9,038 nt of DNA from an uncultured Prevotella sp. (GTDB lineage: Bacteria > Bacteroidota > Bacteroidia > Bacteroidales > Bacteroidaceae). The notes under the pieces were generated by a model. The model was not told the origin of the DNA, searched no databases, and worked only from the letters and a program-made list of their open reading frames with translations. Both the position numbers and the translations under genes were made by a program. Of this stretch, positions 1 to 5,908 are shown in pieces (the stretch's first letter is position 1; every line of letters starts with the position of its first letter). The DNA is taken from NCBI GenBank assembly GCA_905372445.1, contig CAJPPF010000090.1:1-9038 (forward strand). The letters are read 5' to 3'.

Positions 1-41
1 TGTCGGAGATATACGTTGAGGTCTAAGCTCACTGCGTACAT
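1..41 (-). CDS. possible 5' end of a leftward gene running off the left edge
   Basis: An ATG on the minus strand at 41 opens a frame of 13 codons (MYAVSLDLNVYLR) that leaves the window without a stop. The frame is also open upstream of this ATG, back to about 100, where it encodes a hydrophobic signal-peptide-like stretch (CLLLLVLTFRLFG), but no ATG, GTG or TTG starts that longer version. A Bacteroidetes-type promoter about 115 bp upstream points the same way. The product cannot be identified from this length, and the coding call is tentative. Confidence 0.2.
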   Translation of the reverse strand, partial: MYAVSLDLNVYLR

Positions 42-159
42 ATCGTTTATTCCAAAGAGCCGGAAAGTCAGTACTAATAGTAAGCAGTATCTTCTTATTG
101 AATGTCAGTATTGAACTGATAATACTAATTGCGCACGCATAGTGTGATTCTTTGCAATG

Positions 160-190
160 CAAAAGTACATAAAATATAACCAGACTACAA
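160..190 (-). promoter_or_regulatory. Bacteroidetes-type promoter, leftward
   Basis: Read on the minus strand, TTG (190-188) is followed after 20 bp by TACTTTTG (167-160), an exact TAnnTTTG -7 element at the spacing expected for the Bacteroidetes primary sigma factor. Transcription would start near 155 and run off the left edge. A 6-bp inverted repeat (AGTATT 107-112, AATACT 121-126) lies in the predicted leader. The target gene is outside the window or is the short frame at 41-1. Confidence 0.4.
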
Positions 191-588
191 TACCCAATGT
201 TAAGTATTTTGCGATGTTATGTAGAAAAGCGATCAGACCTCTTATTAAAAATAGCACATTCAATCCCAAATCAGTTCATTGTATTCTATCTTATACACAT
301 CTTTTGTCTTTGGTATCTTCCGCTGATGTTTTCTGAACGCATGGCGGAGTAAGTTGATTGAGGCAGATGTCAAAAAGGACAGTGGAGAAGATAGAAAAAG
401 CTAAGGCGAAAGACATAACGCGCTCTAATGACATATTTGTATAAATTCTGCTCTGAATATTCGCAGTAGGGGCAAACCTTCATTACATACATTTTTAGCG
501 TACTTCTAAACTTTATCTGAAACTGTTTTATGTGCCGATAGCCAGAATCGTGAAATAGGATTATTATAGGCATTATTGCAGCCTTTGA
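191..588. other. AT-rich stretch with no supportable gene
   Basis: Only short frames are present. The longest is a minus-strand frame of 67 codons (573-370) with a CPYC motif but no recognisable family, no promoter and an AT-rich composition typical of non-coding DNA here. A plus-strand 25-codon frame at 367-444 (MSKRTVEKIEKAK...) is lysine-rich and equally unassigned. The 8-mer GTAGGGGC at 466-473 also occurs in the arms of the inverted-repeat element at 1732-1845. This may be a decayed intergenic or mobile region. Confidence 0.4.
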
Positions 589-630
589 CGTGATTGATTC
601 ATTGGAATAATCACGCTTCCTTTCTTTTTC
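589..630 (+). terminator. terminator-like hairpin without an obvious upstream gene
   Basis: CGTGATT (589-595) pairs with AATCACG (609-615). ATT (597-599) and AAT (606-608) extend the stem inward past one bulged G, giving about 10 bp and a 6-nt loop. A pyrimidine-rich, T-heavy tract (CTTCCTTTCTTTTTC, 616-630) follows on the plus strand, as in an intrinsic terminator. No plus-strand gene can be supported upstream, so its transcript is unknown. Confidence 0.35.
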
Positions 631-674
631 AGGGTGTATTTTGCCATTTTTGTATCAAAAAAATACAGAAGTCC

Positions 675-704
675 TTTGCAATACAAAATAATTTATTAAC
701 TTTG
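675..704 (+). promoter_or_regulatory. candidate promoter for the lipoprotein gene
   Basis: TTTG (675-678) and TAACTTTG (697-704, exact TAnnTTTG) are separated by 18 bp, close to the usual Bacteroidetes spacing of about 19-21. Transcription would begin near 708-711 and leave a leader of about 220 nt before the lipoprotein ATG at 930. No better -7 element was found between 705 and 930. The leader carries very short ATG-initiated frames at 767 (MKLKLL), 815 (MPLYTI) and 856 (MEIMK). Confidence 0.4.
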
Positions 705-929
705 CCCCTCGGTTATCATAGCGATTATTGTTTACGATTCTTTGTAATTATAGACAATTGTATTTCATGAAACTCAAGTTGTTATAACATTTATATAAAG
801 TACTACCGGTTCTCATGCCACTCTATACAATATAGGAAACTACGGCAACCCTTTCATGGAAATAATGAAATAATGTTTTTCAAAGCGACAAAACTTTTTA
901 TAAATCCTTTAAATAATAGACTCTCGGAA

Positions 930-1310
930 ATGAAGAAAAATGTGATTTTAAGTTCTATGGCTATATGCGTAGCCTTGCTTATGAGTGTAATGTTCGTTGC
1001 TTGTGGCAAAGATAATGAAGAAGGTGTTGTGATATATACCGCAGGCTGCGAGTCTTTAAATGGAAGCCTTGAGAACCTTAAGGACCTTGCCACGGTCGAA
1101 AATATATTCAATGCTGCATTCAAGAAAGAGTTAGGCGTGAGCAGCTCACCTTTTCAGTTGTCAGGTTCTGTATCAAGTTGCGATGCAAAAGTGAAGAAGG
1201 CGTGCCAAAGTGCAGTCGCACAACTGGATAAGGTTGAACTCAAACTCACCTTCAAGTATACAGTAACGAATGTTACGTCGAATCAGAATGTGTTTACCTA
1301 TTCACGCTAA
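930..1310 (+). CDS. small predicted surface lipoprotein of unknown function
   Basis: This encodes 126 residues. The N-terminus is a lipoprotein signal peptide: charged MKKN, a hydrophobic stretch to about residue 24, then lipobox FVAC with Cys25 as the predicted lipidated residue. The residues just after the cysteine (GKDNEE) are acidic, like the lipoprotein export signal that sends Bacteroidetes lipoproteins to the cell surface, so outer-membrane surface display is inferred. The mature part is about 100 residues with Cys40, Cys84 and Cys92, a helix-like middle (residues 45-100) and a beta-like C-terminus (KVELKLTFKYTVTNV). I do not recognise the family. The frame is open back to an ATG at 873, but that start would bury the signal peptide, so 930 is preferred. 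It is a single-gene unit with a long leader and a hairpin terminator candidate downstream. Confidence 0.65.
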   Translation: MKKNVILSSMAICVALLMSVMFVACGKDNEEGVVIYTAGCESLNGSLENLKDLATVENIFNAAFKKELGVSSSPFQLSGSVSSCDAKVKKACQSAVAQLDKVELKLTFKYTVTNVTSNQNVFTYSR

Positions 1311-1373
1311 GTGATATATAAAAGTGTTACCGGACAGCAATAATATAAAAACCAGCCTATGATATCAGGATGC

Positions 1374-1418
1374 TATGCCATAAGCATGTCCACCTAATAG
1401 TGACATGGCAACGGCATA
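1374..1418 (+). other. imperfect two-part stem-loop downstream of the lipoprotein gene
   Basis: An outer stem TATGCC (1374-1379) / GGCATA (1413-1418) encloses a 5x5 internal loop. An inner stem follows, CATGTC (1385-1390) / GACATG (1402-1407), which extends two further pairs past a bulged C. No T-tract follows, so it is not a typical intrinsic terminator. It could be a 3' UTR structure of the lipoprotein mRNA. Confidence 0.35.
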
Positions 1419-1499
1419 CACCTGTATAAACAAAGATTAGAGTATGTCGAAACTCAAATGACTACTCCGAAAAGTTACAGCTCGTAACTATAACAGCTA

Positions 1500-1558
1500 A
1501 ATGGGGCATATCAAACTCTGTTATGAGTAATGATATGTCCCGTTCTTTAGTATTTTAG
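1500..1558 (+). terminator. strong intrinsic terminator candidate
   Basis: GGGGCATATCA (1503-1513) pairs with TGATATGTCCC (1531-1541) through 11 pairs including one G-U. A-T and T-G pairs extend the stem outward to 1500/1544. Inside the loop, ACTC (1515-1518) pairs with GAGT (1525-1528). The plus-strand side continues as T-rich sequence (GTTCTTTAGTATTTT). It most likely ends the transcript of the lipoprotein gene, 190 bp downstream of its stop. Confidence 0.5.
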
Positions 1559-1731
1559 GATGTTTCGGGAACTGCTCATCATTACATGCTTTATAGATAA
1601 CAAGCACATATTCCAATACCGACAATGTCCCTTAGTTTGGTAACCTATTCTCTGAAAAGCATATCATTGTTTATGCTTTGTTCTCCTTTAAGCTAAATCT
1701 CTCAATAGATTCCAAACTGATTTGCGTCAGC

Positions 1732-1845
1732 CGTAGGGGCTTGATTTATCACGTTCCGTCTCAGCGTTGGGGGACAATTGAGTATCATCGGCGTCATAGT
1801 CTTTTTCCTGGTGAATTGCGGAACGTGATAAATCAAGCCCCTACG
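1732..1845. repeat. 114-bp element with perfect 27-bp inverted repeats (REPIN/MITE-like)
   Basis: Arm 1732-1758 is the exact reverse complement of arm 1819-1845; both contain the core GTAGGGGCTTGATTTATCAC or its complement. The 60-bp middle holds a small internal pair (CAATT 1775-1779, AATTG 1814-1818). Outside the arms, ATTTGC (1720-1725) and GCAAAT (1854-1859) add a weaker outer pair. Two oppositely oriented GC-rich arms around a short non-coding centre fit a REP doublet (REPIN) or a MITE. A partial arm, AAGCCCCTA, recurs at 1940-1948. A plus-strand frame of 87 codons from a TTG at 1678 runs through both arms and is probably not a gene. Confidence 0.6.
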
Positions 1846-1941
1846 CAGTCCCAGCAAATACCGATCCTTTCTCGGCTCGTGGAAGATACAAAACTAAAAG
1901 GAATCTTTTTAGTAACGCGTACTATTTTTGGCAAAAAGTAA

Positions 1942-2103
1942 GCCCCTATTGGCTATATGTGCCTGTAGTGCCGATACATAAACTCAAATCGGTCAATAGA
2001 CAGCGGTGTCGTTTTATTGTCAAAGCTCAAGAGCTTTCCTACTGCTTTCGCCCGCTTGTGGAGCAGACCAGACCAGACGTCTTGTTACCCTTGTTGTAAC
2101 AGT
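1942..2103. other. AT-rich spacer between the repeat element and the antirepressor relic
   Basis: No gene is supported. On the minus strand a 44-codon open stretch between stop codons (about 2087 to 1953, ending ...SIDRFEFMYRHYRHI) has ordinary protein-like composition but no start codon and no family I can name; it may be a second relic. A short palindrome AAAGCTCAAGAGCTTT lies at 2022-2037, and GACCA is repeated in tandem near 2066-2078. Confidence 0.3.
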
Positions 2104-2520
2104 CTACGGCAAAGGAATTAGGCTGATAAGATACCACACATAAAGTTCTTGAATTACTTCTTTCTTATTACTCTGTCCGTCAATGGTGTTGTCGCTGTAG
2201 GTAAACCAATCGAGGAATGTTCTTGCCTTGATGTTGGGCATTGCCTTTGCCAATAAGACTACGCCCTCACCATCCAACGTGTCTGTCAATAGTTGCTTCC
2301 TGTCAGGAACTGGCAGTTTGAACTGGTTAGTGCCACTAACCAGTTCAAACGTCTCCTTCTTCAACTTTGTTTTGAGATACTTCCAATTGTTTCTTGTCTT
2401 TTGATAATCGTCCTGATCGTTGATTGCTGTAATGATGTCAAGTACAGAGAACCACCCTTTATTATGATTATCGTCCCATACTGCCCTTATTTTACTGACG
2501 TTGAGTAAGCGAATGACGGC
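2104..2520 (-). pseudogene. truncated BRO-N / antirepressor-like (possibly Fic-fused) gene relic
   Basis: The minus-strand frame reads without interruption for 138 codons from 2520 to a TAG at 2104. Its N-terminal part (IRAVWDDNHNKGWFSVLDII, then NNWKYLKTKLKKE, FKLPVPDRKQLLTDTLD and FLDWFTYSDNTIDGQSNKK) has the pattern of the BRO N-terminal domain found in phage antirepressor and RhuM/Fic-associated proteins, which begin with R.VWDDE..WWFSVVDI and end this module near YSDNTIDGQSKKKAY. Resemblance stops at about 2161, where 18 unrelated codons lead to the stop, so the C-terminal domain is missing. No ATG, GTG or TTG precedes the domain: the frame starts inside the 3' end of the thioredoxin gene, and the first TTG (2364) is within the domain. 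The likely state is a start-less, C-terminally truncated remnant of an accessory gene. The family call is from motif memory. Confidence 0.6.
2316..2350. repeat. 35-bp perfect palindrome inside the antirepressor relic
   Basis: The 17 bases 2316-2332 (GTTTGAACTGGTTAGTG) are the exact reverse complement of 2334-2350, with a single C at 2333 as centre. Because of the symmetry, both strands encode nearly the same peptide here: FELVSGTNQFK on the minus strand and FELVSATNQFK on the plus strand. GAACTGG is repeated again 13 bp to the left (2307-2313). Confidence 0.75.
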
Positions 2521-2522
2521 TG

Positions 2523-3650
2523 TTATTGAAACAGACTGTCAAGATACTCATAGAAAGCAGGATCTTCTCCGACTACAGTCTTCACAATGTTACCATTGGG
2601 GTCTACGATGACCTTTGTAGGGAAGCCACTCACGGCGTAGTCTTTCAACACATTGCTACTCTTCGGATTATAGACATGCAGCCAAGGCAGTTCATGCTTC
2701 TTGACAGCAGCACGCCATGCGGCATCGGTGTCGTTGCAGTCGATGCCGAGAATCTCGAACTTACCTGCATACTTCTCGTAGTATTTCTTCATCTCAGGAA
2801 TACCTTTTATACACCATCCGCACCAGCTACCCCAGAAATCGAGCACTACGTACTTGCCACGGAGAGAAGACAGGCTAAGTGGCTTGCCCTTGATGTCAGT
2901 CAGAGTGAAATCAGGAGCCGGACTGCCGTTCTTTGCATCAATCTCTGCCTGTTCCTTTGCAGCTTCTTCGGCGATAATTTTGGAGATAGCCTGATACAAC
3001 TTGCCTACACGACCATTCTTCATCTCTGCACTCATTTTCTTCAATACGTCGTCAGGATTTACAAGATATAGGAGGTAAACGAGTGCCCCCTCGTCGTTGA
3101 GATGAGAGTCAAGATAGTTCTCCAGCGCAGCGTTATATGCCTTGCTCTTTATGCTCAGAGTGTCGCGTATGCCGGCAGTCACTGCCTCGCGCTGACTTTC
3201 AGGGATAGTCTCCAGACGGGCTACAGCAGCCTCGTAATAATCCATCAGGTCCTTATTGAGTGGAGAAAGTGCCTTATCTGCGGCATCGCAGCTTTTATAT
3301 ATCGGAGAACCGCCGTAGGTGAACTCTTTGCCGTTGATAGTGAGGTTCAGTGTCTCGCCAGGCACGAGGAATATGTTGGCGCCATTCTTCTCGTCATTGC
3401 GACTGCTGTATATGACAGCAGCAGTAATGTTCTTCAGGTCCTTACTGTAGGTGAACATTCCGTCTTTTACAACAATAGAATCCTCTGCAGAGTACTGATT
3501 GTACTTATCTGCCTCAGAAAACTTGATATACAACTTTGATACTGTCTTGTCGCCCTCTATCTTTCCTTCCATCTTGAAAGGGCTCTGGGCAAATGTCATG
3601 CCTGTCACTGCAAGCATGAACAATGTGAGAATCTTCTTCATCTTTATCAT
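2523..3650 (-). CDS. TlpA-type thiol-disulfide oxidoreductase with DUF4369-like N-terminal domain
   Basis: This 375-residue exported protein begins with a signal peptide (MKKILTLFMLAVTGMTFA, cleavage after AQ). The N-terminal domain, about residues 24-115, resembles DUF4369 (FKMEGKIEG..., VPGETLNLTING). A helical linker spans about 120-240. A TlpA/AhpC-like thioredoxin domain covers 243-375: APDFTL, VVLDFWGSWCGWC with redox cysteines 277 and 280, and the cis-proline motif GFP at 342-344. The active-site sequence CGWC differs from the CPPC or CGPC of classic members. It should act in the periplasm or at the outer membrane as a thiol-disulfide exchange protein; its substrate cannot be told. It lies 7 bp behind murF and is probably cotranscribed. 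A second ATG three codons in (3641) starts right at the signal peptide and is an equally good start. No clear terminator follows. Confidence 0.88.
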   Translation of the reverse strand: MIKMKKILTLFMLAVTGMTFAQSPFKMEGKIEGDKTVSKLYIKFSEADKYNQYSAEDSIVVKDGMFTYSKDLKNITAAVIYSSRNDEKNGANIFLVPGETLNLTINGKEFTYGGSPIYKSCDAADKALSPLNKDLMDYYEAAVARLETIPESQREAVTAGIRDTLSIKSKAYNAALENYLDSHLNDEGALVYLLYLVNPDDVLKKMSAEMKNGRVGKLYQAISKIIAEEAAKEQAEIDAKNGSPAPDFTLTDIKGKPLSLSSLRGKYVVLDFWGSWCGWCIKGIPEMKKYYEKYAGKFEILGIDCNDTDAAWRAAVKKHELPWLHVYNPKSSNVLKDYAVSGFPTKVIVDPNGNIVKTVVGEDPAFYEYLDSLFQ

Positions 3651-3657
3651 TTTTAAA

Positions 3658-4965
3658 TTATAACATGTCAGGCAGCTGGTACAGTCTTATACCATTTGAG
3701 CCTTTTATTAATATGTAGCAGTCTTCAGGTTTGTGGTTGCTGATGGCTGCCTTCACTTCTTCTATATCGTTGAACCGACGGAATGCTGTCTGTGTCTTCA
3801 TAAATTCCTCGCCTACGAGCCACACCTCATCGAAACCGGCACTGGCTAACATGTCTGCAATTCGCTGATGTTCTGCCTGACTGTCGGCACCTAACTCACG
3901 CATATCACCTAAGATTGCCATCTTCCGGCGGTCAACTTTCATCATTCGGAAGTTGTCTATCGCAGCCGCCATACTCGTTGGATTGGCGTTATAGGCATCG
4001 ACAATGAGATTATTGGAGGCAGTAACGGTGAGCTGCGAACGGTTGTTGCTTGGGGTGTAGGTCTCCAAAGCATGAACAATCTTCTTGTCGGACACTCCGA
4101 AATATCTGCCGATGGTGACGGCGGCAAGGACGTTTGTACAGTTGTAAGAGCCTATCAGTTGGGTGTGGATAGCCTCTCCGTCAGCCAGTTCGACGGTGAG
4201 CAGCGGGTCACATTCCGATACCCTGCCTTCGGCGTATGGCACCGTCTTCAGGTCGCGCGCTATTGCCATAGCCACAAGGTCTGCGTCATGTATGTTGAGG
4301 AATGTAAAAGGTTTCTGCTTCAAAACCGCCGATTCCTTACTCGCAGCGAGATAATCATACAGCTCGCCCTTAGTGCGTTTCACCCCCTCGAAAGAACCGA
4401 AGCCTTGAAGGTGAGCGCGTCCGACGTTGGTGATAAGTCCACAATCGGGCTCAACGGTCTCAACGAGTGTCTTTATGTCGCCTGGGTGACTGGCACCCAT
4501 TTCTATCACGGCAATCTCATGTTCCTTACCAAGACGGAACAGGGTCTTGGGCACACCAACGTCATTATTGAAGTTTCCCTGCGTACACAGCACATTATAT
4601 TTCTCGCTGAGAACGGCGGCAATAAGTTCCTTAGTGGTGGTTTTCCCGTTTGTTCCCGTTATTCCTATGACAGGAATATGGAACTGCCGGCGATGCTCGC
4701 GCGCCAAAGCCTTGAACGCAAGGAGCACATCGTCGACGAGGATAAGACGACCGGCAAACGGTCCTTCCTTAGCTGCGTCGACAACAGACTTGTCGTCGAC
4801 AACGGCATAGGCACAGCCTTTCTCCAATGATGCCACAGCAAAGCGGTTGCCATCGAACGTCTCGCCCTTGAGAGCAAAGAAGATACTGCCTTTAGGACAC
4901 TCACGGCTGTCGGTCGTAATTACAGGATGCTGTTTATATAATTCGTAAAAATCCGCGATTTCCAT
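3658..4965 (-). CDS. murF: UDP-N-acetylmuramoyl-tripeptide--D-alanyl-D-alanine ligase
   Basis: MurF uses ATP to add D-Ala-D-Ala to UDP-MurNAc-tripeptide, the last cytoplasmic step of peptidoglycan peptide assembly. The 435 residues show the Mur ligase order: an N-terminal UDP-binding domain (TTDSRECPKGSIFFALKGETFDG, 17-39), the central ATPase with P-loop GTNGKTTTK (104-112), NFNNDVGVPKT (131-141), EMGASHPGDI (155-164) and VGRAHLQGFGS (181-191), with Lys199 in TKGE as the likely carbamylated lysine, then the C-terminal domain with DAYNANPTSM (323-332), LGDMRELG (352-359) and KGSNGIRL (421-428). Length is normal for the family. The ATG at 4965 puts the N-terminus where expected, with a leader of about 16-20 nt from its promoter. 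It heads a two-gene unit with the thioredoxin gene and diverges from folP. It stands apart from the usual mur/dcw cluster. Confidence 0.95.
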   Translation of the reverse strand: MEIADFYELYKQHPVITTDSRECPKGSIFFALKGETFDGNRFAVASLEKGCAYAVVDDKSVVDAAKEGPFAGRLILVDDVLLAFKALAREHRRQFHIPVIGITGTNGKTTTKELIAAVLSEKYNVLCTQGNFNNDVGVPKTLFRLGKEHEIAVIEMGASHPGDIKTLVETVEPDCGLITNVGRAHLQGFGSFEGVKRTKGELYDYLAASKESAVLKQKPFTFLNIHDADLVAMAIARDLKTVPYAEGRVSECDPLLTVELADGEAIHTQLIGSYNCTNVLAAVTIGRYFGVSDKKIVHALETYTPSNNRSQLTVTASNNLIVDAYNANPTSMAAAIDNFRMMKVDRRKMAILGDMRELGADSQAEHQRIADMLASAGFDEVWLVGEEFMKTQTAFRRFNDIEEVKAAISNHKPEDCYILIKGSNGIRLYQLPDML

Positions 4966-4987
4966 AGATAATTATAGTTTTGCTTTG

Positions 4988-4995
4988 CAAAAGTA
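4988..4995 (-). promoter_or_regulatory. murF promoter -7 element
   Basis: On the minus strand TACTTTTG (4995-4988) is an exact TAnnTTTG box, identical to the one at 167-160. The -33 region (about 5010-5020) has only T-rich sequence, not a clean TTTG. Transcription would start near 4982 and give a short leader before the ATG at 4965. Confidence 0.45.
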
Positions 4996-5015
4996 CTCTT
5001 TTTCCATTAAAAAGG

Positions 5016-5047
5016 TTTGCATCTTTCAAAATTTATTTCTAATTTTG
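5016..5047 (+). promoter_or_regulatory. folP operon promoter
   Basis: TTTG (5016-5019), a 20-bp spacer and TAATTTTG (5040-5047) fit the Bacteroidetes consensus exactly. The predicted start of transcription (about 5050-5054) coincides with the folP ATG at 5054, so the mRNA would have almost no leader. The -33 element lies in the same stretch as the -33 region of the divergent murF promoter. Confidence 0.6.
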
Positions 5048-5053
5048 TGCCCA

Positions 5054-5908
5054 ATGAACGAAAAAGAATCGTTTTCGATATATTTTAGAGGTGGCAAGAA
5101 AGTTTTTACCTCACCGCAGGTAATGGGAATACTTAATGTCACCCCGGATTCGTTTTTTGACGGAAGTCGAAAGCAAACAGAGAAAGAGATTGCCGAAAGG
5201 TCCAACGCCATCATATCAGAAGGCGGAAGTATTATTGATGTCGGAGCATTCTCTACCCGCCCCGGTGCACAAGAGGTGAGCGAGGCGGAGGAGATGCGTC
5301 GTCTGCGGTTTGCACTCGGTATAGTTCGCCGCGAACAACCTGACGCCATTCTTTCTGTCGACACGTTTCGTCCCGATGTGGCGCGTATGGTTGTCGAGGA
5401 ATATGGTGCCGATATAATCAACGATGTCTCCGAGGGAGGAATCACGGGAATAGTAGATACTCCGTTGGAAGGTACGCACGATGATATTCCCGAGATATTC
5501 CGCATGGTGGCACAGCTTAAGGTGCCATACATACTTATGTCGGTAAAGCCGACAATGGACACAATGAAATCAGCCTTAAGGAAAGAGATTGCGCTTCTGC
5601 ACGATATGGGACACGACGACATAATCATCGATCCTGGTTATGGATTCGGCAAGAGCATAGAGCAGAACTACGAGGTTCTTGCCCGCCAGGAGGAGCTCCG
5701 CGAGCTTGGTTTCCCGCTGTTGATAGGCGTTAGCCGCAAGCGACTGATATGGCAGACGCTCGGAACATCAGCCCGCGAGGCACTGAACGGCACGACGGCA
5801 GTGAACATCATGGCATTAGAACGCGGTGGCGACATACTGCGTGTCCACGATGTCAGAGAGGCTGCAGAGGCGATTACCATTTATAAACAATTAAAGAATA
5901 TACTATAG
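5054..5908 (+). CDS. folP: dihydropteroate synthase
   Basis: FolP condenses p-aminobenzoate with hydroxymethyl-dihydropterin diphosphate to make dihydropteroate in folate synthesis; it is the sulfonamide target. The 284 residues form a TIM-barrel with family motifs: MGILNVTPDSFFDGS (24-38), DVGAFSTRPGA (62-72), SVDTFRP (101-107), INDVSEGG (122-129), DPGYGFGK (193-200), GVSRK (225-229, catalytic lysine) and RVHDV (263-267, phosphate-binding Arg and His). Two places differ from most bacterial enzymes: the usual LMHMRG.P segment reads LMSVKPTMDTM (161-171), and about ten extra residues follow NDVSEGG. The start at 5054 was chosen because the frame farther upstream (ATG 4985) runs through the promoter, and because MNEKESF gives the normal distance to MGILNVTPDSF. 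The stop overlaps the cdaA start by one base. Confidence 0.95.
   Translation: MNEKESFSIYFRGGKKVFTSPQVMGILNVTPDSFFDGSRKQTEKEIAERSNAIISEGGSIIDVGAFSTRPGAQEVSEAEEMRRLRFALGIVRREQPDAILSVDTFRPDVARMVVEEYGADIINDVSEGGITGIVDTPLEGTHDDIPEIFRMVAQLKVPYILMSVKPTMDTMKSALRKEIALLHDMGHDDIIIDPGYGFGKSIEQNYEVLARQEELRELGFPLLIGVSRKRLIWQTLGTSAREALNGTTAVNIMALERGGDILRVHDVREAAEAITIYKQLKNIL

Noticed and set aside
284..302. A 14-base match (TCTTATACACATCT) to the Tn5 mosaic end used in sequencing adapters
   Set aside because: Only 16 of 19 bases match, and the sequence that follows is not adapter sequence, so a leftover adapter is unlikely. Coincidence is the simpler view, although read mapping across 280-310 could exclude a false join.
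370..573. Minus-strand frame of 67 codons with a CPYC motif
   Set aside because: There is no recognisable family, no promoter upstream, and its AT-rich composition is unlike the real genes here; it is not supportable as a gene.
854..1123. Minus-strand frame of 89 codons opposite the lipoprotein gene
   Set aside because: The opposite strand has a proper signal peptide, lipobox and export signal, so this frame is its shadow.
1678..1941. Plus-strand frame of 87 codons through the inverted-repeat element
   Set aside because: It starts with TTG, lacks a promoter, and its sequence is dictated by the two repeat arms; it is best read as non-coding.
1732..1948. Possible CRISPR repeats, given the repeated GTAGGGGC core
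   Set aside because: Only two full arms exist, in opposite orientation, with no regular spacers and no cas genes.
2022..2037. Palindrome AAAGCTCAAGAGCTTT as a terminator
   Set aside because: The stem is short, the loop minimal, and no T-tract follows on either strand.
2526..3071. Long plus-strand frame opposite the thioredoxin gene
   Set aside because: It is antisense to a gene with clear domains and motifs and shows no family of its own.
4072..4830. 252-codon plus-strand frame opposite murF
   Set aside because: It is antisense to well-conserved MurF motifs; its length reflects codon bias of the true gene on the other strand.
5026..5628. 200-codon minus-strand frame opposite folP
   Set aside because: It is rich in serine, isoleucine and threonine, has no motifs, and is a mirror of the folP reading frame.
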